Shown here piece by piece: positions 24,561 to 37,045 of a stretch of 64,000 nt of DNA. Positions within the stretch are counted from its first letter, which is position 1, and every line of letters starts with the position of its first letter. This DNA comes from Selaginella tamariscina. Lineage: Eukaryota > Streptophyta > Lycopodiopsida > Selaginellales > Selaginellaceae. A program made the position numbers and the translations under genes. Location: positions 1-64,000 of the forward strand of contig PUQB01000006.1 in NCBI GenBank assembly GCA_003024785.1, in the 5' to 3' direction. Under the pieces are notes generated by a model. That model had not been told where the DNA came from and ran no database searches. It saw nothing but the letters and a program-made list of their open reading frames with translations.

Positions 24561-25904
24561 ACACGATGTTTTTTTTCAATAAAGAAGCAACATATAATTT
24601 CTCAAGTTTGATTTAGGGCAATGTGCATGGGTGTGCATATGTGTCTCTGTAAGTGCTTCTAATGCGTGTGCACATGTATATATAAATTTATGATTGTGTT
24701 TATATATGTGTGCAAAACAAACATCGAATAATTAAGAAAATAATATTAATAAACACACTATGAACATATTTTAAATTATACATAATAATATGATTTTATC
24801 TAATATATAGCCATATATAGTTTTAATAATATATATTAATTTAATATTGATAATAAGGTTTAACATTGGAATATTCTTGAAATAATAAGAATTTAATTGA
24901 GAAAATCTCATTAATATATACAAATGTAGATCAAGTACTGAAACAATTAACTAAATTAATTATGATAATCATGTTTAATATTGGAATATTCTTGAAATAA
25001 TAAGAAAATAATAAAGAATATCCCATTAATTAAAGAAGATTAATTACTCAAGTAATTAAGAAAATAATATTAAAATTAATTAATATAATAATTACTAAAA
25101 ATAATTAAGAAAAGACTAATTTAATTATGATAATCAGGTTTAATATTGGAATATTCTTTTAATATTAAGAAATAATAAAGAATATCCCATTAATACTAGG
25201 AAATGTAAATTAATTACTCAAGTAATTAAGAAAATAATAATAAAAATAGACTATGAATATATTTTAATTAATACATAATAATATATCAATTTATTTATTG
25301 TATAAGTATATATATTATAATTATATTTAATAATATATACTGGAATATTCAAAATGTAGAATAATACTAAAATTTCGTAATATTAAACAGCTTGAATCAC
25401 TTGAATGACATTAAATGCAATTTTAAAACACTCATTGGAATTGAAAAGTATATATATCAGACTATCGGTTATTTGTTTCAACTCATATTAAATTTTATTT
25501 TCTGTTTTTTTCAAAAAATTTGAATTTCTGACATAAGTATTGTAGTCTGATATGTAAATTTGAAAATGCATTTAATTACCATTCAAATTCAGATCTGGTT
25601 CTTTCTCTAGCAAGGGTTTTTTTCATTTCCTTATTTTTCACTCTTCAGATTTTTTTTTTTCTTCATTGTGATCAGCTCAGGAGCGACATTAAATTGGGTG
25701 CGTTATTTTTATTAAAAAAGCACGGCGCCTTCAGTGCTGTTTACAAGTAAGTATTATAAAAAATTTAGATATAGTTATAAAGATTCACTCTTTTACATTC
25801 TCTCTTAAATTTAAAATTTAGGGTTTAGGAATGCATTAGGATTACAATATATTCCGTTAGGGATTTATCTCATTTAAATATACTTTTAACTTAATATTCT
25901 CGGT
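24561..25904. other. AT-rich DNA without recognisable features
   Basis: Short AT-rich segments recur, for example AATATTGGAATATTCTTGAAATAATAAGA variants near 24860, 24980 and 25145. No gene is seen on either strand. Confidence 0.6.
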
Positions 25905-26310
25905 TAGCCGGGGTGGCAGAATTAATCCGGCCATTTTTTTTTCGCCTCTTCGAAGAGGTGGCAGGATTAATCCCGCCACCATCTCTTTGATAGCTATGGC
26001 AGAATTAGTCCAGATAATGCTTCTTTACCTCTTAAAAAGAGCGGTGGGATTAATTCCGTCGATAAATCTCTCAACTGATAAAAAGTTACCTGAATTTAAA
26101 AAGAGTTGTCGATGGGATTAATCTTGCCAACCATTTTAGGAGGCAGAGAAGGAGTGGCGGGATTAATCTCGCCACCACTTCCCTGTTTTAAATATTTATC
26201 CCGAAATATTTTTGAAATCATAGCTTCGGAGAGAGTTATCGGCGAAATTAATTCCGCCGCCTATTCCCCGTCGTCAGAGTTGTGGGCAGGATTAATCTTG
26301 CCCCCTTGGT
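25905..26310. repeat. Third, degenerate array of the palindromic motif
   Basis: About nine variants of GGCGGGATTAATCCCGCC occur (near 25918, 25965, 26000, 26045, 26115, 26160, 26245 and 26288), spaced irregularly. This array lies outside the palindrome, directly before the LTR at 26397, so the motif is a dispersed repeat. Confidence 0.8.
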
Positions 26311-26396
26311 TGATGGTGGCCAGTCATCACGGCCAGCCAGCAAGTCGCCATCGGCGTGGATGAGCGGCTGGATAAAGCACTGGATAAGGGGAGGTA

Positions 26397-26973
26397 CTGT
26401 AGTTACGGACTGACAGAGACCGGTGTCAGGCGGCGACATAAGCGGGCGAAGATCCGATCGTCCGGACCAACTACCCGGGTACGAAGGACAACACGCGTGG
26501 GGAGGCACATAAATGTGACAGGCAGGACTCTGTCACCAGCGGCAGACCAGTGAGAGAGCGCCACCTGTAGCTAGGGACTAGTGGTAGGTACCCACTATAT
26601 AAGCCGGAAGGCTGGTAGTGGGTCGGGGTCTTTTTGGGAGTCAAGTCTGCGTCTTATAGATTACTCCACTGTGGAGATAGTTGTACTCAGACAGGCAATA
26701 TATATATCCATTTCCTTCTATTCTCCACCAAGCGGGCGTTCCCCGCTTGCCGACTCCTGGGCCCGCAACACTCTCTGCCCAGTCATCTCAGTAGAACTCC
26801 CCTTCCTGTACACGGACCCTCGTGGCGTCCGGGTAGAGGCCATCCAATACTTCCCATTACTCCTGAGGTAAGGCCGGGTACGGACGAACCCCGGAGTTGG
26901 ACGCCCTTAACAGCGTCCTGGCGACCACTGCACTTCCTGAGCACCACATCTGGCCTGCGGAGTCCCCGACGAC
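26397..26973 (+). repeat. Probable 5' LTR of the GC-rich gypsy element
   Basis: Starts near TGTAGTTACGG and carries TATATAAG at 26596-26603. It ends just before TTTGTGGCGACCACGG, which looks like a primer-binding region. There is no second LTR to confirm the borders. Confidence 0.5.
26596..26603 (+). promoter_or_regulatory. TATA box of the gypsy LTR
   Basis: CCACTATATAAGCCGG in the middle of the probable LTR, the usual place for the U3 promoter. Confidence 0.55.
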
Positions 26974-28462
26974 CATTTGTGGCGACCACGGAGGGATAGA
27001 TAGTACACATAGATGGAGTTCACTGTAGCAAGTAGAGTGGCGGCCCGACGAAGAGCCGGGATTAACTCATTCGAGCAAATAGAGATTGACGAGCAACAGC
27101 TGACCAGGAGAATGTGACGGGCCGGCCGAGGGAGATTGATGGACGGCGGCAAGGCACCTCGGTTGCCGCAATCGGCCCCTGCCTCACCTAACCGAGGGAA
27201 CGACGGTAACCGCATGGCCGAATCTCCGAGCAGCGGTAAACTCGGCACAAGCGGCAGAGGCGGTCGCACGCGCTGACGACGAAGAAGGATATGAAGGAAC
27301 CGCAGCACGTCGGACGACAATCCAGGCACGGCAGCATGCGGGCATGATCAGCACCCGGACGGGCGACTTCGCCCGACAGTAACCTACGAAGCAGAGTGGG
27401 ACGGATGGCAAGACGACGAAAGCCCTCCGCCTCTCGACGTAGGTGAAAGTGACGGCCACGAAGAGCCCATACCAACAAGCAGAACCAGTGTTTGACGAGT
27501 ACCCCGAAGGAGGAAACTTCGCCCAGGACAACCCCAGGAGAGGGCAGCCCTGCGACGGAGGCAAGAATCTCGAGGGGGCAAAGCAACACGAAAAGCGATG
27601 GGGGACGTGAGCCAGAAGCCTAGCAATGACAAGCGCCGATGGAGGTAAGATAGGAACCCAGGGCCATCGTCACCCATCAAGGTGACGCGGGGGGCTCGTG
27701 TCTACCCGGAAAGAGGAGAGGAAGAGCCTCATCCGAGAAGCCCCCGTAGGGAGGGGCATCGATTGCCAACAAGGCAACCTCTACACCAAGAGTTCAGCCG
27801 ATCGGACGACGCAGCAAGTCAGGGTGGTTACCAAGATGAGAACCCAAGGCTTTGGAAGGCCGGGGTACACATAGGACAACCGCTTGCGCGGAGGCAACTA
27901 GACGTTGACGAGCTGACGGACTGGGAGGAGGCACCAGGAAGAGGGGCTGCACAGTGGCTACCTTGGAGAAGGGACGAGAGGAATTCGTCCAGGGGCAGGA
28001 GAGATTCGCCCGAGCGACTAGTATCGCACCAGCCCGCGAGGGAAATTCGCTAGGGCAAAGCCACAACCATCACCAGACGAAGGGATACCGTCTCGGGGTG
28101 AGAAGGAATCGCCCCATCAATCATGACCATCTAGATGTTGCAGGGGGATTCCGTGCACGTCATACAAAACTACTTGCTGGAGGAGGAAAACCGTCCAGCC
28201 AAGGTAAGCCGCGCCACCAGCCGTCAGGTTGGTCCGTGGGGCCCCCCTAGGGACAGCCAGGAGGAGCCGTCCTCGTCACCAACCCTCAATGGGAGGGCAG
28301 GGCGCGAGGAAGGAGAAGGGTGCCCGCAGAATACCAGGACGTGGCTACACCACGTCGAAGCGGAGGGTCCAGATAGAAAACTCTCAGGCACAACGGACGC
28401 CATGGGAGCCGACCCGTCACCTTATTAGCCCAAGCTCAATCGGATGCAGGAGAGCACTGTAA

Positions 28463-29210
28463 GTGCCCTTACCCGCGTTCCGTGGAGCGAAGGGGGAAGA
28501 CGCAGGCCAACACGTACACAAGTTTGAACAGGTGTGGAACTCGAGTGTGAGCGACAATCACAAGAAGTTGAGTGCCTTTGCATGCACTTGGACAAGAAGG
28601 CACATGCCTGGTGGATGCGATTCCACGAGGCGAACGAAGGAGCCCGCTGGGAGACCGCACGAAGGGCATTTCTGGATACCTTCCGGGAAGAAAAGAGTGA
28701 AGAGGAGGTGATCCACAAGCTAACGAGCTTGAAACAGAAAGCAGGAGAGTCGGTTGACGAGTACACGGTCCGCATGCTGGGTATATCGGGCTAAGAGACG
28801 CCCAGTTGACTTGACCAAGAAAATGTGGTACGAAAGGGACTACGGCCAGAGATCCGCAAGTGGATCGCTTGGACGACCGACGTTCGACAAGTTACTCCGG
28901 TACGCCAAGAAGGCCGAAAAGCGGGAGGTTGAAAGATGCCAAGAAAGGAAGGCACATGATAAATCGAAAGAGGAGGCGAACGATACCGCATCGGATGAGG
29001 AAAACCTCTCGGATGCTCCAAGGCCGACCAAAAAAGAGAGCCAGTCGGGTACCAAGGGACACAGGGGGAAGCCCTACGAGGGCCACAAGGAAGGAAGACT
29101 TATCCACGACATTGCTCAAATGGGATACACCACGGGGGTAAGTACTGTCGGGTGTGTAACATCCGGATCTCACAACACGCGACATTGCTACGGCTGGCCA
29201 AACTCCTGAG
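28463..29210 (+). pseudogene. gag of the GC-rich gypsy element (frameshifted)
   Basis: Overlapping frames give LPAFRGAKGEDAGQHVHKFE, then ACTWT/LDKKAHAWWMRFHEAN, then ARRAFLDTFREEKSEEEV and SLKQKAGESVDEYTVRML. This is the order of a retrotransposon gag core. A charged Lys/Glu-rich region follows (28870-29110), then a damaged Cys/His knuckle near 29145-29190. At least three frameshifts lie between 28530 and 28870. Confidence 0.75.
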
Positions 29211-29929
29211 CAAAAGCCACCACAGGTAGCCACACTGGTAGTAGAATGAGGAACCAAGAGGGTACAGATGGCCGAAGGAGTTATGGCCGCAGGACGGAGG
29301 GAAACAACCAACCCGTAGGAGGTCCGTTCAGGGGACTGAAATCGTAGGTCCACTCCCGAGAACGGCCACCGTACCGACCCAGGTATGGCGACAGAGAGAG
29401 ATGACCGGAACGCAAGGAGGTGTTGTGCGCACTGTGCGGAGGCCACACCCGCTCTACCAATGTTATGGGTATCATTGATAAACCAATGCTAGAAGCGCAA
29501 GCAGTCGGCATCGCCAAGAGTACGAGCAGATCCTGAACCAATTCCAAACTCCACACCGCAAGTAAACCAAGTAACGGTGGTACTACCAGAAGGATGTTAG
29601 GACAGACATAGTACCGCAGGCTCCTTGGCGGACAAACAAGGGAAACCCAAAGGCGGAGAACCAGGGGAACGCGAAGGCCGAAAAGAAGACAGGCAATAAA
29701 CACCCCGGTTTTAAGCAGTAGGTAAGGAAACAAACGCAAGAACTGACAGCTCAGAACCTGTGGGGCCCAGCTGAGGCCAGGAATCGCTAAGAAAACTGGA
29801 GAAGGCGAAACCGAGCATTCGTAAGGGGGAGGCCAAAGGGGTAGAACAGGAAATGCCGCTAGTTCCCTGCACGATGGGAGAATCGCGTACGACCAGCAGC
29901 AAGACCCCCACCAAGAGGCACTGCACACA

Positions 29930-30700
29930 TTGGACTACGTAAATGATGTACCGACTATCCCGGTTCACATGGCGGACACACAATCAGTGAAGTGATTATA
30001 GATGGGGTCAGCAGTCAACGTCATGTCAGTAGAGCTCCATAGGAATTACGTATGCCACCCCATTTCAAGTACGCATGGCCAATCAGGCGAGGTGGCACCC
30101 AAGGGCATTTTGAGGGCAGTGGAGGTCGAGATCCAAACGGTCAAATTTTGGATTAACGTTGTGGTCCTAGATATGCACACCAGGGGGGATTCGACCTACT
30201 CCTTGGTCGACCCTGGCTCAGGGGTGCAAAGGTTACAGCACGATTGGAAGCAAACAGATACGATTCCGCCAAACGGGCGATAAGGTCCATAACCACATGC
30301 GAAACCCAGGCCCCGCACGGAGATTCGGGGTGATGGAGTATCAGGAGCCTGGTGGGTGGGGGATGGAGCGAGGGCGTAACAGCGACCTCCGCAAGTCGGT
30401 TCCCAGGATTGGGTCGCGCCAGACAGGAGGCTCGTATCAGAGGCAGGCCTACGTAAAGGAGCTAGGGATCGCAGAAGCAACCAAAGCCGAGACTATTCAG
30501 CACCGGAACGTGGGTTCACCAACTACCAAGACAAGTCCGGAGGGCCTATGTGGTCATACCCAAGCCAGATGGCCGCCCCAATCAAGTGGAGCCATCCAGA
30601 GCCGGTATCGACAAGGATTGGCAGCTCTTTTATGGTTCTGGTCCCAAGGAGAGATATCCACTACTAGGCCGATCGGAGATCGGCCTGGGAAGTGGGGGGG
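29930..30700 (+). pseudogene. Retropepsin and start of RT of the GC-rich gypsy element (broken)
   Basis: VIIDGGSAVNVMSVELHRNY near 29990-30050 is the retropepsin active-site region with DGGS. A flap-like IQTVKFWINVVVLDMHTRG follows. Near 30545 VVIPKPDGRPNQ resembles the RT motif VVxKxDGxxR. Frames then decay and no YxDD box is recognisable before the truncation. Confidence 0.65.
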
Positions 30701-31235
30701 GGGGAAAGCTCCGACGTAGACCAGCCGTGGAAGTAGGACACGAAAACCTAGATAGGGGACATGCGAGGCCAGTATGGGGAAGAAGCAGTAGGAAGGGATC
30801 AACAGGTAAGACTGTGCAGTTAGAGCCACAATGGGTCTCACCAGGCGGCAGCAAAACCACCACAGTCTACGTTAACGACAAGTACCACGCGAACGACCGA
30901 TAGTAGCAGCGCTGGTCACCCAAATGGAACATAGATTGAGGAATCCGGGGCAGAACCAGCGAACCATGGGGCGAACAGATAGGGAGACGGAGAAGCCGAA
31001 GCAGGATCTCCAAACGCACGTGTGGCCAGCTACAGGACCACCATGGTCATGAGGTTGGACCACATGCATGAGGCACCACTATGAAGGCAATGATGGTCAG
31101 GCGGCGGCATCATTGCGTATCCAAGCACAGGGATAGACCGCCAGACACCTCGGAGGACGGTCACGGCACCTACACTCAGAAAGGAGGTGCACAATGCCAC
31201 TCCATTACCATGACACGGGGTGGACAGAGAGAAAG

Positions 31236-32260
31236 GATAATATCAATAAAGAGTGGACAAACCAGGAAATCGTGTTCAATTATATGCCATGGTGAAAGAC
31301 TCAAGAGTATGTGAATGGCTCTTTAAAAGTAATTCGTGAATTGGATGTTATGGAAGATTAGCTTGCTCAAAAGAAAGTGGGTGGTTAGAGCCGAGTATTG
31401 AATTGTCTTTGTGTTCTGCCTTTTTTTTGGCAAAAAATCCGCAATGAGGCTATGAATTGATTGAAGATAATAACAAATTTGCTTATTACACAAGGAGTGA
31501 TTACTAAGCAGGCTATGATAGTTGTATCAGTGGATTTGAAAGATAAAGTTGTGAAGTGGTGAACACACATTTGAAATCAGTGCAATTAACTCACAAAAAT
31601 GATTGTAACTTACGAGGAGTTTTATAAGTTATTTAAGGAATACGCTCCTTATTCGATGTGTCTCGTGCAAAGCAAGGGAAGATGACCTTTGATGACTACA
31701 TTGAGAATTTAAGTTAACGTGTCTGCCAACCAACAAAAGAATTATTTTATAAATGGGTTATTAATATTAACTTGCGTAGACATTTTAATTCAATAATTCA
31801 ATTCAGGAATTTGGAGGAGCTATTCGAGTATGCTTGCTTGGTAAATGAGGAAAAGAGGTGTTTAAGGAGAAAAGCAACATAACAAGAAGCGTGGTGAAGT
31901 ACCTCTCCAAGTCCTTATGGTGTCAAGAGTACATGGGAATAACAATCGTGTTAGGCTAAGTCTAAACTAATAACCTCTAGGTTTTACCAACATAATCTAA
32001 GAAATTGTTAAGGTTTTGATAGCAAATGTTGTCAATGTGTGAGAGGTGGGACATTGAAATGCAAATTGTCCAAAGAGGAGCAACCCAAGAATAAAAGTTT
32101 TAATCATTGGACCACACCAGAACAAAAGTTTTAACGGTGGTAAGGATAAGGATATGCCTAAGAGACTTGAGGAGATGACCCTGGAGACTTTAGGAGATGG
32201 TCATTAAACATATGTTAGAAATATTTATAAAAGAATTCTCCACTTGGCATTATTTGTAAC
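31236..32260 (+). pseudogene. Degenerate retrotransposon gag fragment, copy 1
   Basis: Homologous to 38246-39310 and 52013-52990. Of the three, the third is easiest to read as gag. This copy is broken by many indels. It starts exactly where the GC-rich gypsy element ends and forms the left edge of duplicated unit 1. Confidence 0.65.
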
Positions 32261-32299
32261 GTCTCATAGTTTTATTAAATTTATCAATTATGACTATTG

Positions 32300-34284
32300 A
32301 TAAGACTATTATAAGCTCACCTAGTAATCTTATAATTGTTTCCATTCAATAACAAACACACAGTTATTATTATTGCACAACGCTGCCACGGATAATCCAT
32401 GTAAAAACACGTAGATTAACGCATCCTGTAAAACATTCACATTAGACGTGCAAAACACACACGCATGAATACGATCTCTATACAGGAAGAGATGTCGGGG
32501 TCCCAAAGTGATGGCTCGCTTAGCACCAGAAAATACTTGAGTGAACGCCTTTCTGAAACTGTCATAATTTGAAAGTAGAACTTAAGTCGCGTAGAATACA
32601 TATCATATAATTAACCAAAAGTTTTACTAACTTCTCTAGAGGAGAATGAGAAAATAGATCTCCAGTAAAAGCTTCATATTCTTCCACCTCTGCATATGTA
32701 TGTAGTTAGTACATATATACGTGCACATACAATACATACCTATATCACAGTTCCACGACCATTTTCTTTCCCTAGAGTCGTATGCTTGTAACACTGTCTT
32801 CATGTTGCCTAAAATTAAACAGTACATGATCTCTCCCTACACGTACACACACTTATATATACAGATCCTTGCCCACACTTTGACTTCCCAGGAACTCTAC
32901 TTCAGGTACTTGTGGAGGTTCTGACAACGCAATGCTTCATCGGCGGGTACCATCTGCACATTATACAAATAAGCTCATATATATATATGTATATAAGACC
33001 ATTGTCTCTCTCCATGTAGAGAGAGAATGATTGAGAAAGAAAATGAATTGATATTACCAATATATAATTAAGCCTTTAATTAACCGACATTGTATATTAA
33101 ATTGCAAACGCTGCAACGCACAAAATAGTTTTAGGTTTCCAGGCGTTATGGACTATGAAACCAACACCATGTTGGTTACGTCTTCCCCAGCCTCTTCATA
33201 TAAAACCATATTAAAGACCTTGCACAACTCGAAGATTTTATACCACATCCGTGGCATATATAATCCCACGTAGATCTTGCTTCCCAACACTGCAACGCTG
33301 TGCTCAACCCCTGCGCCAACCGGCAAAGCACCAATCTTCTTAAGCTCACCGCAGCTGTTGAGCTCCAAGAGTATCAGCTCTCTCTCACCATGTATCCCAC
33401 TTATAAGCCACCTCCCACACCAATTAGTGAGTGTTGTCATTCCTTTGCAGACTCTGTACATGCCTGTAAACCGTTGCTCACTTTTATCAAATCTCACCAC
33501 ACACTCGTCCTGCAGGCCATAACATACATTCTCTTTAAACAATGGCTGCTCAACTCTCTGCTGTACTTCAATCCATCTCCCCTCTTTATGCACAATATTT
33601 TTTTCAATTTCATCTGGTGCATAAGGCTGCTCCACCCATTCATCATCATCATGCGAAACCATGACAGTGTACTTCCCAGCGGTTGTAGAAGACTTTAGTG
33701 TAACTGTTGCCTTGTATTTACGAGCCTCCTGGTCATACGAAACCGCGATGCCTGTTGCGATCATATCCTCACTCGTTCTGAATGCTGGGCAGCCTCCATG
33801 AATCCTTTTTCCATGGGTTCCAGAGTACAAGTAGCAAGTATGTTACTTTGTAATTTCGATTTTTGCAGGACCCACGAAACAAGCACGCTATATGTTCTGA
33901 CTTGTTCTCGACCACACCGAGGCAATTGTGGTACTGGAATATACATGCTTTCATATAGTCTGGTGGCAGTGGCCCCTTGTCGGCAGGAAAACGTAAAACC
34001 CTTAGTCTTTTGAAAGACTTGATTATAGCATCTCCAGGAATACCTTTCCAAGTTCCTTCTTGCAACCTACACGATAAACACAAGGGATACTGCCCGTTGT
34101 CGTTACGAGACATATCTGACAGAATTGGAGCATTAATTATTTGCTTATTTAGCATAAGCATACGTGGCTTTGTAAGTGTGTTCACGTAACTTTGCCAAGT
34201 CTTACACACACTCTTTACCTTTAATAAATCTTTCCATGAAAGTCTTACAAGAATACAATATATCATATCCTCCATCTTATACAA
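32300..34284 (-). pseudogene. F-box / kelch-associated protein gene, copy 1 (multi-exon, probably frameshifted)
   Basis: The N-terminus from 34284 reads MEDMIYCILVRLSWKDLLKV and then KSVCKTWQSYV, a clear F-box (SCF ubiquitin-ligase adaptor motif, binds SKP1). A 225-codon frame (33830-33153) follows, with EWVEQPYAPDEIEKNIVHKE, RFDKSEQRFTGMYRVCKGMT and VAVLGSKIYVGLYMPRMWYK. This is the blade-like pattern of plant F-box-associated C-terminal domains. Further exon-like pieces lie at 32830-32740 (ILGNMKTVLQAYDSRERKW) and around 32500-32300. Frames change near 33790, by a frameshift or an unrecognised intron. The gene is likely host-derived and is tandemly duplicated at 39723-41631. Confidence 0.65.
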
Positions 34285-34910
34285 AACCTAAACTCTACTA
34301 TAAACATTTATACGTAGTCAATTAAAGGAAACATAACACAATAAAAGGTCAATTCAATAAAGAGAATATCCTTACGAAAACATGAAACATATTTTATAAA
34401 TTCATGTATAATATACGATTTCATATAATATTTTAATCCACTTATAAGACTAGAGAACTTAAATAAATCTAGAGAATAATTAAAACCTTAGTAAGAAAAT
34501 GAAAAGAAAAAACAACTTATTAAGACTATCAATATTAACTTAACCATAACTCTTATTCATAAACTCTATTGATATTAAGAGTATTGCGAAGACTGTCGTT
34601 GCCGACGTGCTACTCCCACGAGTATAATATATTATGTTAGTCCCCCCGTAATAAAGTGTACATGTGTATATATGTAAAATGTAAGTGTGACTGACAATAT
34701 ACATTGTACATACACAACTATGGAGGCAACCGAATATACAGCACAGATATTAACAACAATATGTTATCGATCGAGTAATACACCTGCATTCCCATCAATG
34801 TTTATATACGTGTGGATGTGTGTCACAAATACCATGTAAGTATAACACACACATGCACACGAGTATTTAATTTAAAGGTAGAATACAATAAAAGGTCTCA
34901 CACAAGCTGA

Positions 34911-34919
34911 GTATATAAA
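34911..34919 (+). promoter_or_regulatory. TATA box upstream of aspartic protease copy 1
   Basis: GTATATAAAG lies about 50 bp before the ATG at 34969. The same box is kept at 42014-42022 upstream of copy 2. Confidence 0.55.
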
Positions 34920-34968
34920 GGGATGATTTACCCTGAGAAAGAACGTACCTTTCCCTAAGTAATATACA

Positions 34969-35986
34969 ATGAAGCTCTGCCTCTTGATACTATTGGCATC
35001 CGTGGTGGTGATTGCAAACTTCAAGTAACTTCTATCTCAAGCTACACTAAAGACTATGCCCTTTATGCAACTATGCACTTTGGTGACAATCGACAACCGA
35101 TCGACATGTTTGTTGACACTGGTTCCGATCTTATCTACGCTCTGTGTGATGGGGATGGTGGTTTAAACACTGGTCACGGTGGCTTCTATCGGCAACAGAT
35201 CTGGCCTTACCATGGTCTCTTTAACCGCAGGACAGATCATAGACGTTATGGAAAGTGTAGGGTAGAAGGTGATATTGTCAGAGATCAGATTAGTGCTTCT
35301 CCTAACGGTAAAAAGACCAGTACGCTTTTCATATGCACAACGTTTAACAGTTGCCCTATCGATTTCCTCTTAGCACTGGGCCGGAACTTTACGTCTATGG
35401 TCGGGCAGTATTCATTCTCTTGGTTCAGTCATTGCGTCAGCATGGATTGGATTGGAAACAGAAAACCTAGTGAACTTTTATTTGGAAAAGCGGCTCTACC
35501 CGTGCGTGCCACCGGACTGAACATGCTTCCTGACAATGAGTTTTACAAAGTGGCTATAGAAGGATCGGGTTTGGTGGAAAGAATTTGGGTTCCGGTTTTA
35601 GTATGATATTAGACACAGGTTACACTGTCTCAGTCTTCCCAAGACCATTATATGACAGAATTTGGAAGGAAATTGATAGAAAAGTTGAGTGGTCCAATAA
35701 TCCGGAAGTGGATCCCAAAGATAAGAAAAGGTGCTTTGACGAGAGGTATCTCGAAGAGCTAGAACCGCTAAATATTCGTTTCCCCAGCCGACAACAACAG
35801 ACACCTATGAGTATTGATCCTGCTTATTACACATGGCAGGAGTATCCAGGTCTAGCTTGCTTAGCATTGAAGGGGACATCTTCCGAGGAAGATGAACCAA
35901 TCCTAGGTCTGGTGAACATGCAGAATCATAACGTCACGTATGATTTGGTAAACTCCAAAGTGTATATTTCAAGAGCAAACTGTTAG
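34969..35986 (+). pseudogene. Pepsin-like aspartic protease gene, copy 1 (two frameshifts)
   Basis: ATG at 34969 begins a hydrophobic signal peptide (MKLCLLILLASVVVIA). A one-base loss near 35015 breaks the frame. The main frame 35073-35606 carries the first catalytic motif FVDTGSDL (Asp near 35115). A second one-base loss near 35565 leads into 35585-35986, with the second motif MILDTGYT (Asp near 35612), FPRPLYDRIW and ILGLVNMQNHNVTYDL, which is typical of the A1-family C-terminal lobe. Total length (~335 residues) is short for family A1, and the flap segment is unusual. Copy 2 is intact at the second frameshift, so the ancestral gene was a secreted A1 protease. Confidence 0.75.
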
Positions 35987-36059
35987 TTTGACAATGCCAA
36001 CACTAAATTTCATATGAAAACCACTCTTTTTAAGTACTAAGCATGTATATTTAATATAT

Positions 36060-37045
36060 GCCAAGCATACTCGCGAATAAGTGACTTACGTGTTTACATT
36101 CTCTTCGTGAGCGCGTATTGGTTGTGGGTTAATAGTACGATCACTTAATGTTTTAAAGACCCTTTCACAAGTTATTAACATTTGCACTAATGAATAGAGT
36201 CTCACTTACCTCACACCATTAATAAATAATAAGCTACATAACGGTAGCTTTCTGTAAGTGTGCGAAGGAAAGAAAATAATGCACAATGTTTGTGGTAGAT
36301 AGTAAAACTGACTTGAGTAGACACAGTTGGTGTTTTTTACCAGTGCAGTAACGCTGTCGAAACGTACACCCAAACAAAGGGCAGCTACATTTGTTATATG
36401 CACAAATATAGACTATGAATAACAATGTCCAACAAGACACTCGAGTCAACATGAGTAATCTCAGGTCAGAAAATTTAATCGCAGCAAGGTTGGCGATGAA
36501 CTAACAAAGTTTGTCACAAACCATAAAAGATTTGTGGCCAAACCCTGTTTTCATTGCCTGATGACTAAAGCCCACGTAAACGTTTTGCGGTGATCATTGG
36601 AGGTTATTTAAGAAGACAAACGTAGGATAGTTCCCAGACCAACTCCAAAATTACAAACCACGTAAGCGCTGTGTTAATACAACGCCCGCCCTACTAACAT
36701 GGAAATGTTCTGACACCATCACAATACGAATAGGATTTGCATTCACACACAATATGCTCTGGTTTCATGGTAGTGGGTTTCGTGGTATTGTCTTTAAATA
36801 TGAATGTCCAGGTGATCCGGTTTACCTCAGGAACAATCTCCAGGGCACACAATGTGATGCAAACAACTCGTAGAGTTAAAACTGATTTTTCATGGCAAAC
36901 CTTGACAGCTCTGGAAACTGGTATAGCCATAAATTTTGGCAGCCGAAGTTAAATTTTGAATTATCTTTGGGTTGTGTGACAGTAAACGAGTTTGACCCGT
37001 AAAATCAAATGTTTGCCATGAAAATTGGCAAGCCCCTTTAATCAA
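36060..37045 (-). other. Repeated block with two short conserved minus-strand frames, copy 1
   Basis: Minus frames 36930-36694 (with EVNRITWTFIFKDNTTKPTT and IVCECKSYSYCDGVRTFP) and 36452-36234 (MLTRVSCWTLLFIVYICAYN) recur in other copies of this block (54213-55215, 62123-62995, 63000-63560, with part at 50860-51290). I do not recognise the product. It could be the remains of a small gene or an untranslated part of a repeat. Confidence 0.5.

Larger units (their letters stand above)
26397..31228 (+). mobile_element. Ty3/gypsy retrotransposon, 3'-truncated, GC-rich
   Basis: A 5' LTR with a TATA box, then gag, a retropepsin with IIDGGSAVNVM, and the beginning of a reverse-transcriptase region. 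The body is strongly frameshifted. The GC content is visibly higher than all neighbours. The IDGGS protease and the layout resemble non-chromovirus (Tat/Athila-like) plant gypsy elements, which is an inference. The sequence stops at about 31228, where the segmental duplication begins. No 3' LTR is seen. Confidence 0.7.

Noticed and set aside
26248..30863. Many overlapping frames of 60-215 codons in the GC-rich region
   Set aside because: High GC lowers stop frequency. Only the plus-strand gag, protease and RT pieces carry recognisable motifs; the minus-strand frames are shadows.
33277..34189. Plus-strand frames opposite the F-box gene
   Set aside because: They mirror the minus-strand coding exons and carry no domain of their own.
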